25,004 bases of DNA from Geodermatophilaceae bacterium (GCA_013811805.1 JACCUM010000231.1:1-25004), one strand, 5' to 3'; positions 7,154 to 15,706 are shown, counted from the first letter of the stretch. A program made the numbers and translations. Notes: generated from the sequence alone by a model not told the origin.

Positions 7154-8329
7154 GTGGGTGCGGTGTCCACGGTTCACGACTTCGACCTCATCACGGTCGC
7201 CGATCTGCGCAAGCGTGGTGGGCTGAACTGGTCCCTGTACCCCGGCGCGCTCGGGTCGTTCGTGGCCGAGATGGACTACGGGTGCGCTTCGGAGATCATC
7301 GAGGCGCTGCACGCCGGCATGGATGATCTGAGGTTCGGCTATCTGCCGCCGGTGCTGGTCGGCGAGATGGCGCAGGCGTGTGCGGGCTGGCTGGCCGAGA
7401 GCTATGGCTGGCAGGTCACTGCCGCCGACATCCGACCGGTCGCCGATGTGATCGCCGGCCTCCAGATCGCGATCGAGTCCTTCTCCCGTCCGGGCAGCGC
7501 CATCGTCGTACCAACGCCGGCGTACAAGCATTTCCTGGACGTTCCACTGCGCTCTGGCCGGAAGGTGGTCGAAGTGCCGATGGTCCTGGTCGAGGATCGA
7601 TGGGAATTCGACCTGGACGCGTTGGACCAAGCGTGTGCGGCGGGGGCTGGGCTAATGATCCTGTGCAGCCCGTACAACCCGTTGGGCCGGGTGTTCAGCA
7701 ACGCCGAGCTTCGGGCGGTCTCCGAGGTGGTCGAACGCCACGGCCTACGTGTTTTCGCCGACGAGATCCATTGCCCGGTCGTCTTCAACGGCGCGACCCA
7801 CATTCCCTATGCCACGGTCTCACCGGCGGCCTCCGCACACACGATCACCGCGCTGTCCGCGTCGAAGGCATGGAACCTTGCCGGACTCAAGTGTGCCCAG
7901 GTGGTGCTGAGCAACGATGCCGACCGCGAGACGTGGACCGGGCTGGGGATGGCTGCCGAGATCGGGACGAGCAATCCGGGATTGATCGCGCATGCGGCGG
8001 CCTATCGACGTGCGGGGCCTTGGCTGCACGACGTGCTCGGTTATCTCGATCGCAACCGGATCCGGCTGAGCGAACTGGTCGCACAGCTGCTGCCAGGAGT
8101 GGTCTACCGGCCGCCGGAAGGCACCTATCTGGCCTGGCTCGACTGCACAGCCTTGGACCTGGGGGATCGGCCGGGGAGCTTCTTCGCCGACCATGCGCGC
8201 GTGGTCTTCACCGAGGGCGTGGACTGCGGGGATGCCGGTCGCGGCTGCGTGCGGCTGAATCTGGCTACCCCGCAACCCATTCTCGATGAGATCGTGGACC
8301 GAATGGCCAAAGCTCTTGCGCAGCGTTGA
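7154..8329 (+). CDS. PLP-dependent aminotransferase class I/II, MalY/PatB type (putative C-S lyase)
   Basis: A fold-type I PLP enzyme of about 391 residues, the normal length for MalY/PatB cystathionine beta-lyases. They cleave cystathionine or cysteine conjugates to thiol, pyruvate and ammonia. Seen (numbered from GTG 7154): FVAEMDY at 36-42 (MalY has ADMDF here), the LRFGYL block, SPYNPLGR at 172-179, DEIH at 203-206 and the PLP lysine K238 in SASKAWNLAG. The frame is open back to GTG 7121. GTG 7154 or GTG 7163 fit the family's N-terminus (TVHDFDLITVADLRKRGG) better. The MFS transporter gene starts inside its 3' end, suggesting the transporter handles the substrate or product. Confidence 0.88.
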   Translation: MGAVSTVHDFDLITVADLRKRGGLNWSLYPGALGSFVAEMDYGCASEIIEALHAGMDDLRFGYLPPVLVGEMAQACAGWLAESYGWQVTAADIRPVADVIAGLQIAIESFSRPGSAIVVPTPAYKHFLDVPLRSGRKVVEVPMVLVEDRWEFDLDALDQACAAGAGLMILCSPYNPLGRVFSNAELRAVSEVVERHGLRVFADEIHCPVVFNGATHIPYATVSPAASAHTITALSASKAWNLAGLKCAQVVLSNDADRETWTGLGMAAEIGTSNPGLIAHAAAYRRAGPWLHDVLGYLDRNRIRLSELVAQLLPGVVYRPPEGTYLAWLDCTALDLGDRPGSFFADHARVVFTEGVDCGDAGRGCVRLNLATPQPILDEIVDRMAKALAQR

Positions 8330-9635
8330 CCCAGCTACCGGGCTCGCTCCGGTCCCTCCGTCGACGCCCGTCCTGGCCGACCAGTCGGTACGGGCCATCC
8401 ACCGCCGCGCCGTCTGGGTCCTCGCTGCGGCGCAAGTCGCGGGTGGATTGGGGATCGGCGCCGCGATCTCGGTCGGTAGCCTGCTTGCCCTGGACATCTC
8501 CGGCTCGGAGGTCCTGGCCGGTGGGGGATCCACGGCGATCGTTCTCGGAGCGGCGTTGCTGGCTCTCCCGCTGGCTGCCGTTGCGGCCCGTTCGGGACGC
8601 CGGCGCAGCCTGAGCCTCGGTTGGGGGCTGGCGGCAGTCGGTGCTGCCGTCGTGGTGTTGGCAGCCATCGTCGGCTCCTACCTCCTACTGATCCTCGGCA
8701 TGCTGTTGGCCGGATCCGGCAACGCGGCGAGCCTTCAGTCCCGGTATGCGGCAACGGATCTCGCCCTGCCGGCCAATCGAGGCCGCGATCTGTCCCTCGT
8801 GATCTGGTCCACGACACTGGGGACTGTCCTGGGGCCGAATCTCAGCGAGCCCGGCCGGGTGGTCGCGGAGGTGCTGAACATCCCGCCGTTGGTCGGGCCG
8901 TTCGTCTTCTGCGCCGTCGGGATGGCGCTGGCCGCAGTCCTGATCCTGTCCCTGATGCGGCCTGACCCGCTGCTGCTGTCCCACCAGTTAGAGACAGACC
9001 AAGCAATGATAAGAGCGGCGGCGGCCGACTCACCGGGGCCAGTCTCGGACGTCCCGACGGCGACGGTCTGGTCGATCGTGTGGCACGTGCCCCTGGCCCG
9101 CCTCGGCATGTCGGCGATCGTCCTCAGTCACGCCGTGATGGTCGCGATCATGACCATGACGCCGGTTCATCTGAGCCAGCACGGGGCGACCCTGACGATC
9201 GTCGGCCTGACGATCAGCCTGCACATTGCGGGGATGTTCGCCTTCTCCCCGATCTTCGGGTGGCTGGCCGACAAGCGCGGCCGCCTGGTGACCATCGCGG
9301 TCGGACAACTGCTGCTGGCCTCCGCCGCGCTGACCGCCGGAACCTCGGGAGACTCCGAGGCCCAGCTGATGGTCGGGCTCTTCCTGCTCGGTCTCGGCTG
9401 GTCGGCGGGTCTGGTGGCCGGCTCGACCCTGCTCGCCGAGTCGGTCCCCAGCCACGTCCGTACCCGAGTGCAGGGGACTTCCGATCTGGTCATGAACCTG
9501 GCGGGCGCCGCCGGGGGTGCCCTGTCCGGCGTTGCGCTGGCCCAGATCGGATTCGGTGGCCTGAACGCCGTGGCGGCGGCGCTGATCCTGCCCACTCTGC
9601 TGTTCTCGGTGAGGGCCGTAGGCCGACCAGGGTGA
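8286..9635 (+). CDS. MFS transporter, 12-helix
   Basis: The 449-residue protein has a soluble N-terminus of about 40 residues followed by two six-helix bundles. The MFS motif A-like loop is present in each half: AARSGRRRSL near 100-109 and GWLADKRGRLVT near 322-333. A polar central loop of about 40 residues separates the halves. The strongly hydrophobic helices leave no doubt about the fold; substrate and direction are unknown. ATG 8286 overlaps the preceding gene by 44 bases. A TTG at 8316 is an alternative, and no strong ribosome site marks either. Coupling with the C-S lyase-like gene is inferred from the overlap. Confidence 0.85.
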   Translation: MRSWTEWPKLLRSVDPATGLAPVPPSTPVLADQSVRAIHRRAVWVLAAAQVAGGLGIGAAISVGSLLALDISGSEVLAGGGSTAIVLGAALLALPLAAVAARSGRRRSLSLGWGLAAVGAAVVVLAAIVGSYLLLILGMLLAGSGNAASLQSRYAATDLALPANRGRDLSLVIWSTTLGTVLGPNLSEPGRVVAEVLNIPPLVGPFVFCAVGMALAAVLILSLMRPDPLLLSHQLETDQAMIRAAAADSPGPVSDVPTATVWSIVWHVPLARLGMSAIVLSHAVMVAIMTMTPVHLSQHGATLTIVGLTISLHIAGMFAFSPIFGWLADKRGRLVTIAVGQLLLASAALTAGTSGDSEAQLMVGLFLLGLGWSAGLVAGSTLLAESVPSHVRTRVQGTSDLVMNLAGAAGGALSGVALAQIGFGGLNAVAAALILPTLLFSVRAVGRPG

Positions 9636-9698
9636 TGGCAGCGGCGGCGGAGTCGGGATGGATCGACGATTCCTACCATAGTGATGAATTAAGCGTTG

Positions 9699-9704
9699 TA
9701 TAGT
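9699..9704 (+). promoter_or_regulatory. Candidate -10 box TATAGT in an AT-rich patch
   Basis: The spacer 9636-9790 contains a locally AT-rich stretch (about 9671-9715) that stands out in this GC-rich DNA. TATAGT differs from TATAAT at one base. No good -35 is visible. It would drive the DUF6893-like and DUF6390-like genes with a leader of about 80 bases. Confidence 0.35.
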
Positions 9705-9790
9705 TCGAGAAAGATTCTGGCCCGCTATTCCCCGCGGGCGCGGTAACTTGTCCCTTGAGAGCTTGGACTGCACCCGAGGGGAGCTACACC

Positions 9791-9910
9791 ATGGCAGCGA
9801 TCGGCAAACTCACGACCTGGATTCTGCTGGCGGCTGCGGCCGGCGCGACAGTGATCGGCGTGAGGTCGATTCCAGACGTTCAGCGCTACCTCAAGATCCG
9901 GTCTATGTAG
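9791..9910 (+). CDS. DUF6893-like small membrane protein, 39 residues
   Basis: A short gene: ATG 9791 is preceded by a strong Shine-Dalgarno GAGGGGAG at 9776-9783 with a 7-base gap. The product has one N-terminal hydrophobic helix (about residues 8-24, TWILLAAAAGATVIGV) and a charged C-terminus SIPDVQRYLKIRSM. That ending (S-[IV]-P-D-[IV]-x-R-Y-L-[KR]-[IM]-R-x-M) is what I know of the actinobacterial DUF6893 small proteins of about 40 residues. Function is unknown; a membrane anchor or a regulator of a larger membrane complex are both possible. It is followed 89 bases later by the DUF6390-like gene on the same strand. Confidence 0.8.
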   Translation: MAAIGKLTTWILLAAAAGATVIGVRSIPDVQRYLKIRSM

Positions 9911-9999
9911 CCGACCCGATCATTAGCACATGGCGTCAGGCGTTGCTGGCGGGCGCGTTCTGCGGGTGACGAACATGGTTGTGCTTTCGGAGGTGATCG

Positions 10000-10785
10000 A
10001 TGCCTGACCGCCCCAAGGTCAGAGGTCCGGTGCTGTTCGCTCGTTACGCCTACCCCCCCAATTCGCACGGGTACTGCGGGCCTAACGACCACACCGCTTT
10101 CTTCGAATCCGGCGTTGCCCATAGCGACGATGGCGGACTTCGGGCCATGTCACAGCAGTTCGCCGGGGCATGGCCTTATCTCGAGCTGATCGCCGAGGCG
10201 ACCGGTCTTCCCGACCCTCTGGACCGGCGGGTGGTCGAGGCGTATTGGGTGGGCAGCCCGCGACTGGACATGGTGAGCACCCAGGCGGTCGGCGACTCGA
10301 TGGAGCAGCGGTTCCGTCCGATGACCGGCTCGAAGTTCTTCACGCTCAACGAGAGTGTGCTGTCCGGAGGTGTCCCACACCACAGCTTCGCGGTGTTCTG
10401 TATCTACCCGTGGACCGGGCTGCTCAGTGAGCGACGCCGGGCCAAGCAGGCGCTGACCGTCTTGGATCGATGCCGGATTCGTTGGGGCCAGGTGTTGACC
10501 GTGCAGGGCGATCAGGTAGTCGTGGAATCCTCGCCATTGACCTGGGACGGACATCGGCTCGACTTCGGTCCGGTCGAGACCGAGACGGTCGTGCGCTCGA
10601 TAGACGGAGCTAGCATGATCCCCGAGTTGAAGGCCGGGGATTGGGTTGCGCTGCACTGGGAATGGGTCTGCGACCGACTCACCGAACGGCAGGTCGGCTA
10701 CCTACGCGGATACACGATGCGGCACATGCGGATCGTCAACGACGGAAACCTTCACTCCGGTACGGCGACGCTGCTCGGCGTCTGA
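10000..10785 (+). CDS. DUF6390-like protein of unknown function
   Basis: A 261-residue cytosolic protein with an N-terminal block GPVLFARYAYPPNSHGYCGPND (9-30) that I associate with DUF6390. Further in, the region around 216-225 (RGYTMRHMRIVN further downstream) has clustered H, W and R residues that could bind a metal or cofactor. From memory, relatives in mycobacteria and streptomycetes often sit beside nickel-iron hydrogenase genes; none is present here. ATG 10000 has a clear Shine-Dalgarno GGAGG at 9989-9993. Its 3' end overlaps the convergent ABC ATPase gene by 34 bases. There are no signal peptide or membrane segments. Reality of the gene is very likely, function unknown. Confidence 0.8.
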   Translation: MPDRPKVRGPVLFARYAYPPNSHGYCGPNDHTAFFESGVAHSDDGGLRAMSQQFAGAWPYLELIAEATGLPDPLDRRVVEAYWVGSPRLDMVSTQAVGDSMEQRFRPMTGSKFFTLNESVLSGGVPHHSFAVFCIYPWTGLLSERRRAKQALTVLDRCRIRWGQVLTVQGDQVVVESSPLTWDGHRLDFGPVETETVVRSIDGASMIPELKAGDWVALHWEWVCDRLTERQVGYLRGYTMRHMRIVNDGNLHSGTATLLGV

Positions 10786-11789
10786 CTCGGGAGCTGGCTG
10801 ACCGACGGCTCTGCTGTCATCGTGCTTTCGCGCAGGGCCCAGGAATGCGAGAGTCGCCAGGTCAGCTGAGCCCCACGCTCGTGTCGTGGCGGTCCGGGTT
10901 CGCGAACCAGCAGCGTTCCCTGATCGGTGACCAACACATAGTCCGAGTGCGGGCCGCGGAACCAGACTTCGACGACCCGCCCGTCGCGATCTCCGTCCAG
11001 CGATGCCCACTCCGGACGGACCAGCACCCGAGGGGAGCCGCCAGGTGAGGTGAGCACAGATACCGGGCCGGTCAGCTTGGCTGCCAACTCATTTACCGGC
11101 TCGCGGTAGACCTGCTGCGGAGTCCCCACCTGGATCACCCGCCCGTGCGCGAGCAGGGCGACCCGGTCAGCCAGTCCCAGAGTCTCCTCGGCGTCATGGG
11201 CGGCATAGACGGCGGCTGCCCCGGTATCGCGCTGCCGGGTGACCAATTCCGCCAGAAACACCCCACGGACATGGCTGTCCAGATGCGCGGTCGGCTCGTC
11301 GAACAGATACAGCGAGGCCCGGCGGGCCAAGGCCCTCGCCAGGCCCACCCGCTGCTGCTCACCTCCGGACAGTTCGGCCGGATGCCGGTCCGCGAGGTGA
11401 CCCACGTTCAGCCGCTCCAGGATCACCAGCGCCTGTGCACGGGCCACGTTCCGGCCGTCTCCCCGCCGCCGGGCGGGGTAGGCGACGGTGTCCAGTGCGG
11501 ACAGATGAGGCCACAGTGCGTAGTTCTGGAACACCATCGCGAGATCACGTCGTTCCGGTGGCTCCGATCGGCTCGCCGAAGACACCCGGCGGCCGTTCAG
11601 CCACACCTCGCCGGCCTGCGGGGAATGGAACCCGGCGATGGTGTGCAGGAGGGTCGACTTGCCCGAACCCGACGGCCCCAGCAGTGCCAGCACCTCGCCT
11701 GGCGCCACGTTCAGGCACACGCGGGACAGCGCCGGCACCCCGCTGTAGGAGACGGTCAGGTCGCGCACGTGCAAGGTGTCAGCCGACAT
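10752..11789 (-). CDS. ABC importer ATP-binding protein, FbpC/PotA-like
   Basis: This 345-residue ATPase energises the adjacent permease. All nucleotide-binding motifs are intact: Walker A GPSGSGKST at 38-46, Q-loop FQNY at 87-90, signature LSGGEQQR at 140-147, Walker B YLFDEP at 161-166 and switch histidine H198. A short TOBE-like C-terminal domain follows (about 252-315), as in ferric iron, spermidine and phosphonate importers. The last 25 or so residues (Ser/Pro/Thr-rich) look disordered and are encoded over and beside the end of the convergent DUF6390-like gene. The start ATG at 11789 overlaps the permease stop by 11 bases, so the two are translationally coupled. Confidence 0.92.
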   Translation of the reverse strand: MSADTLHVRDLTVSYSGVPALSRVCLNVAPGEVLALLGPSGSGKSTLLHTIAGFHSPQAGEVWLNGRRVSSASRSEPPERRDLAMVFQNYALWPHLSALDTVAYPARRRGDGRNVARAQALVILERLNVGHLADRHPAELSGGEQQRVGLARALARRASLYLFDEPTAHLDSHVRGVFLAELVTRQRDTGAAAVYAAHDAEETLGLADRVALLAHGRVIQVGTPQQVYREPVNELAAKLTGPVSVLTSPGGSPRVLVRPEWASLDGDRDGRVVEVWFRGPHSDYVLVTDQGTLLVREPGPPRHERGAQLTWRLSHSWALRESTMTAEPSVSQLPSQTPSSVAVPE

Positions 11790-13449
11790 GCGCGGGCTCG
11801 GGTACGGGCGGTACGGGTGACAAGGACGCCTTTCCTCGGTTGAGCCCCCGGATCGCGATCCAGAATCCGAGCGCGGGGATGAGCAACACCAAGGTGATCA
11901 CGACCGACAACGCCGAGGTCACGCCGACCTGGCCGAGCTCCGCGCTGTTGAGCACGACGACGGCCAGTGTTTCACTGCCTGGCCCGTACAACAGGCTGGA
12001 CATGGTGACCTCGTGCAAGGCGGTGAGAAAGCAGACGAGCCAGGCGGCGAGCAGCGCCGGCGCGAGCGGGCGCAGGACGACCGTACGGATGGCGGTGAGC
12101 GGAGCGGCGCCGCTGATCCGTGCGGCGTGCAACTCGTCGGGCGGCAACCGGTCGAGGGCACCGGAGATCGGACGGTGGGCGAAGGCCCAGAGTTTGGCGA
12201 TGTAGGCGAGCAGGATGATGGCGAGGGTCCCGCCCAGCCAGCGCCCGTACGCGAGGAGCAGGCCGAGTGCGAGCGTCGACCCGGGCAGCACGAGGGTGAG
12301 ACTGACCAGGGTGGCCAGGCCACGACCCGAGCGACTGCGCTCGAGTGCGGCGACCAGTCCGCCGAGCACAACCAGCACCGAGGCGGCAACGGCGGCGAGC
12401 ATGACGCTGCGACCGAGCGCCTCGCCATTGCGGGCGTTGAGCACCGCCAGGAAGTTGTCGAGGGTCCAATTCTCCGGCGTCGGTGCGAGACCGACCGCCC
12501 TGGTGATGGCGGTGGCAACCAGGGCAAGCAGCGGAAGGCCCATCGCGAGCACCGAATAGCACGCGATACCCGTTGCTGCCCAACGGCCGCCGGCTCGGCT
12601 GCCGGCCACGGAGGTCGAGTCCGTGGTGGCCACTCGGGTTACCCGCAGGCGCGGGCCGAGCAGGGCGTCGGCCGGCGCCACCACCAGCACCGCGATGACC
12701 ACGAGCAGCAGGGCCAGCGTGACCGCCTCGGTGAAAGCGAGCGGGTCACTGCTGCGAGCGAGGTTGCTGTAGATCCGGGTGGTGATCGTGCTGAAGCCGG
12801 CGGGGGAGCCCATCACCTGCGGAATTGCGAACGTGCCAAGGGTCAGGACGAAGACCAGAACTGCTGCGGTCGCGGTCGCCGGCCCGAGCAGCGGCAGGGT
12901 GATCGTCCTCAGGACGCTCAGCGCGGTGCCACCGGAGACCCGCGCGGCTCGCTCCATGGCGGGCTCCGACCGGGCCGCAAGCCCGACTGCGGTGATCAGA
13001 TACACCAGCGGCACGGCGTTGACCACCACCACAACCGTGACTCCGACCGGTGTCTGCACACCCGGCCAATGCACTCCGAGCAGGTCATCGGTGAATCCGG
13101 CGCGGCCATAGGCCCGCAACCAGCTGTAGCCCAGGACGAAGTCCGGAACCAGAACCGGCAACAGGATCACTACTCGCCAAACGGCCCGGCCGGGCAGGTT
13201 CGGTCGGCGAAGCGCGAGGGCCAGCGCGGTCCCCAGGGGGACAGCGAGGACCGTAACGGCGACCGCGAGCAGGAAGGTGTTCTTGACCGCGCTGCTCAGG
13301 CCCCGCGCGGTGAGGATGTCGGCAACATCAGCTCCGCCTTCGATCCACACGGTTCTGGCCATCACCAGGAGCGGGGTCAGCACGACCGAGACGGCCGCGA
13401 CCGTTACCACTCCGAGCGTGGCACCCCGCAGGTATCGGGCACCGGCCAA
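11779..13449 (-). CDS. ABC importer permease, fused two-domain (FbpB/PhnV-like)
   Basis: The 556-residue membrane protein carries two copies of the binding-protein-dependent permease domain, as in FbpB-type iron importers. The first half spans about 60-265 and the second about 345-540, each with about six transmembrane helices. The EAA-like coupling loops are visible as ERAARVSGGTALSVLRTITLPLL in the first half and LHAARISGAAPLTAIRTVVLRPL in the second. The start is TTG at 13447-13449, three bases after the lipoprotein gene stop, with no clear ribosome site, consistent with coupled translation. Iron is a possible substrate, but phosphonate, sulfate, thiamine or polyamine are equally open. Confidence 0.9.
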   Translation of the reverse strand: MAGARYLRGATLGVVTVAAVSVVLTPLLVMARTVWIEGGADVADILTARGLSSAVKNTFLLAVAVTVLAVPLGTALALALRRPNLPGRAVWRVVILLPVLVPDFVLGYSWLRAYGRAGFTDDLLGVHWPGVQTPVGVTVVVVVNAVPLVYLITAVGLAARSEPAMERAARVSGGTALSVLRTITLPLLGPATATAAVLVFVLTLGTFAIPQVMGSPAGFSTITTRIYSNLARSSDPLAFTEAVTLALLLVVIAVLVVAPADALLGPRLRVTRVATTDSTSVAGSRAGGRWAATGIACYSVLAMGLPLLALVATAITRAVGLAPTPENWTLDNFLAVLNARNGEALGRSVMLAAVAASVLVVLGGLVAALERSRSGRGLATLVSLTLVLPGSTLALGLLLAYGRWLGGTLAIILLAYIAKLWAFAHRPISGALDRLPPDELHAARISGAAPLTAIRTVVLRPLAPALLAAWLVCFLTALHEVTMSSLLYGPGSETLAVVVLNSAELGQVGVTSALSVVITLVLLIPALGFWIAIRGLNRGKASLSPVPPVPEPAHVG

Positions 13450-13452
13450 GAC

Positions 13453-14457
13453 TCAGGCGCCGAAGATCTGCTGGTAGTCGGCGAGCAGATCGTCCTTCTG
13501 GTCGGCCAGCGCCGCCCAATCGGGAAACACGATCGAAGCATCTTCAGGAATGGTCGGCCCCGAGACTCCTTCCAGGGCCGGATACGAGCCGGCCTCGGCG
13601 ATCACCGTTTGACCCTCTTCGCTGGCGATGTAGGTGAGGAAGGCCTTTGCGGTGTCGGAATCGGCTGCGTCCGCGGCTAGTGCGGCCGGACCGTAGATGG
13701 CGATCGCACCAGGTTCAGGCCACACGATCTCGATCGGCGAGCCGGCGTTCTGCGCGGCGTAGGCGGAGTTGGCATTGGTGATACCGGCCTTGTATACGCC
13801 CTCCGCGACGCCGGTCGTCACGTCGTCGGGGGCGCTCACCTGCACCGCACCATTGTCCTTCAACGCCTGGTAGTACTCGATGCCGAAGTCCGGGTCCTGC
13901 GAGAAGTAGCCCAGCGCACCGAGCGCCGAGGCAGCGAAACCGGGGTCCGGCACCACGACGCCGTCGGCGTAGGCGTCGCCGGTCAGGTCGGACCAGGACT
14001 CCGGCGGAGTGACGCCTTCGGCGGAGACCGCGACCATGTACAGGACCGCGACACCCACATAATCCTCGGTACGCAGCTCCTCGGCGACCTCGGTTTCCGG
14101 AGTCCAGCCGCCGAGGAGGTCCTGGGCCACATAGTCCTGCATGGTCAGCGGATCACAGGCCCAGATCACGTCGGCCTGCAAGCCACCGGAGCGTACGTCA
14201 CCCGCGACGCGCGCGTTGAGGTCAGCGGTCGGCGCGCGGAAGAGGTCGATCGTGGCGCCCGGGTTGTCGTCCTCGAACGCCTCGATGACCGGCTGGATCG
14301 TGGTGTCACTGACACAGGTGTAGAGCGTGATCGTCTCGGAGATGTCGGACGCGCCGGAGCCGCCGGTGGTCGGTGCCTGCTCCGAGCCCCCGCACGCCGC
14401 GATCAACATCAACGGTAGGACGGCTGCCAGCCGGGCAAAGGAGGTTCGTAGGGTCAT
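13453..14457 (-). CDS. ABC importer substrate-binding lipoprotein (family 1)
   Basis: A 334-residue extracellular lipoprotein. The N-terminus has a signal peptide (about 1-21) ending in the lipobox LIAAC with acylated C22, then a Gly/Ser/Thr-rich tether. The mature part opens with ITLYTCVSDTTIQPVIEAF and continues with QADVIWACDP, the family-1 binding-protein pattern of the iron/2-aminoethylphosphonate/putrescine group. I see no FbpA-like YGxYR iron-tyrosine motif, so the ligand is undetermined. The frame extends upstream to 14568, but ATG 14457 is where signal-peptide features begin. It is first of three genes with permease and ATPase and is divergent from the phytase-like gene. Confidence 0.9.
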   Translation of the reverse strand: MTLRTSFARLAAVLPLMLIAACGGSEQAPTTGGSGASDISETITLYTCVSDTTIQPVIEAFEDDNPGATIDLFRAPTADLNARVAGDVRSGGLQADVIWACDPLTMQDYVAQDLLGGWTPETEVAEELRTEDYVGVAVLYMVAVSAEGVTPPESWSDLTGDAYADGVVVPDPGFAASALGALGYFSQDPDFGIEYYQALKDNGAVQVSAPDDVTTGVAEGVYKAGITNANSAYAAQNAGSPIEIVWPEPGAIAIYGPAALAADAADSDTAKAFLTYIASEEGQTVIAEAGSYPALEGVSGPTIPEDASIVFPDWAALADQKDDLLADYQQIFGA

Positions 14458-14464
14458 GATCGGG

Positions 14465-14470
14465 AATTTA
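14465..14470 (-). promoter_or_regulatory. Candidate -10 box TAAATT for a leaderless lipoprotein/ABC operon
   Basis: On the minus strand TAAATT ends exactly 7 bases before ATG 14457, and no Shine-Dalgarno precedes that ATG. The geometry predicts transcription starting at the A of the start codon. No convincing -35 was found. Confidence 0.45.
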
Positions 14471-14566
14471 CGCGGCGTACCCGAACGCGCCATCAACCAG
14501 CACCTGACACCGCCTCCCGGCGACCGGTACCGTGGCCGCCGCTGACCCCTTCCGTTCGGAGGCTTC

Positions 14567-15706
14567 ATGAGGCAGTTCCAGGTCCTGCGCTACGTCCGCC
14601 GGGCGACGATCGGCGCGGCATTGGCGGCCCTGAGTGTAGGTCTGACCATCGTGCCGGCCACAGCGTCCACCCCCGGCGACCTCGGGGCTACCTCGGCGCC
14701 GCAGTTTCTCGGGGAGGACATCCTCCCGACCGGCCTGATCTTCGAAGGCACCGAAGTCGGGGGCCTGTCCGGGCTGACCTACGACGCCGTACGAGACGTC
14801 TACTACGCGATCTCCGACGACCGCAGCCACATCGATCCCGCCCGGTTCTACACACTGCGGATCGACCTCGCCGACGGATCTCTCGACGATGAGGACGTGT
14901 CGGTCGTCGGCGTCACCACACTGCGGGACCCGCGGGGGCGCGCGTTCGCCCCATCGAGCCTGGACCCTGAGTCGATCGCGCTCACCGAAGAGCGCACCCT
15001 CGTGATCACGTCCGAGGGCGACGCTTCGCTGCTCATCGACCCGTTCGTCCGTGAGTTCGGACTGTCCGGCCGGCAACTTGCCAATCTTCCGGTACCCGGC
15101 TACTACGACCCTGCCCCGGATGGAACCTCCGGCGTCCGCACCAACCTGGGCTTCGAGAGCGGGGGGTTCACCCCGGACGGTGACTACTTCTTCACCGGCA
15201 CCGAGAACGCGCTGGCCCAGGACGGGCCGACGGCGACCTTGACCACGGCCAGCCCGTCACGGCTGTTGCGCTACGACTCGGCAGGCAGACTGGATCGCGA
15301 ATTCGTCTACGTCGTCGAGCCGGTGCAAGAAGCTCCCACGCCCTCGGACGCTTTCGCGATCAACGGTCTGGTCGATCTGCTCCCGCTGACTCCGACCCGG
15401 CTGATCGCGATGGAGCGCAGCTTCTCCGTCGGCGCCGGCAACGACGTGCGCCTCTACTTCGTCGACACGGCTCGCGCAACCAACGTCCGGGGCCGAGCAG
15501 CCCTGCCCGCGGATCTGTTGGCGCTGCGGCCCGTGGACAAGTTCCTGCTCTTCGACCTGGACGCGCTGGGGGTCACGCTGGACAACCTCGAGGGACTCAC
15601 GTTCGGCCCGCGCCAGCCCGACGGCAGCCAGACCGTCCTGATCGTCAGCGACAACAACTTCAGCCCCACCCAGTTCACCCAGTTCCTCGCGTTCACCATC
15701 GGCTAA
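14567..15706 (+). CDS. Secreted phytase-like / esterase-like beta-propeller protein
   Basis: The 379-residue protein starts with a signal peptide: RRATIGAALAALSVGLTIVP is the basic and hydrophobic part and ATA at 31-33 a cleavage site, with no lipobox. The mature part matches the phytase-like/esterase-like domain (PF13449 type): GGLSGLTYDAVRDVYYAISDDR at about 65-86, LDPESIALT at 132-140, NLGFESGGFTPDGDYFFTGTE near 193-213 and LEGLTFGPRQPDG near 344-356. The family probably hydrolyses phosphate or other esters outside the cell; the substrate is not established. GGAGG at 14558-14562 supports ATG 14567. It is divergent from the ABC importer operon, so a shared nutrient is plausible but not shown. 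Confidence 0.88.
   Translation: MRQFQVLRYVRRATIGAALAALSVGLTIVPATASTPGDLGATSAPQFLGEDILPTGLIFEGTEVGGLSGLTYDAVRDVYYAISDDRSHIDPARFYTLRIDLADGSLDDEDVSVVGVTTLRDPRGRAFAPSSLDPESIALTEERTLVITSEGDASLLIDPFVREFGLSGRQLANLPVPGYYDPAPDGTSGVRTNLGFESGGFTPDGDYFFTGTENALAQDGPTATLTTASPSRLLRYDSAGRLDREFVYVVEPVQEAPTPSDAFAINGLVDLLPLTPTRLIAMERSFSVGAGNDVRLYFVDTARATNVRGRAALPADLLALRPVDKFLLFDLDALGVTLDNLEGLTFGPRQPDGSQTVLIVSDNNFSPTQFTQFLAFTIG

Noticed and set aside
9721..9738. CCCGC-N8-GCGGG as a terminator after the MFS gene
   Set aside because: Only five pairs with a loose loop and no T-run; in this GC-rich DNA such matches are common.
12013..13680. A 555-codon open frame on the plus strand opposite the ABC permease and lipoprotein genes
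   Set aside because: Its translation is rich in G, R, Q, E and H with no fold, while the minus-strand frames give clear permease helices and a lipobox protein. It is a GC-rich shadow.
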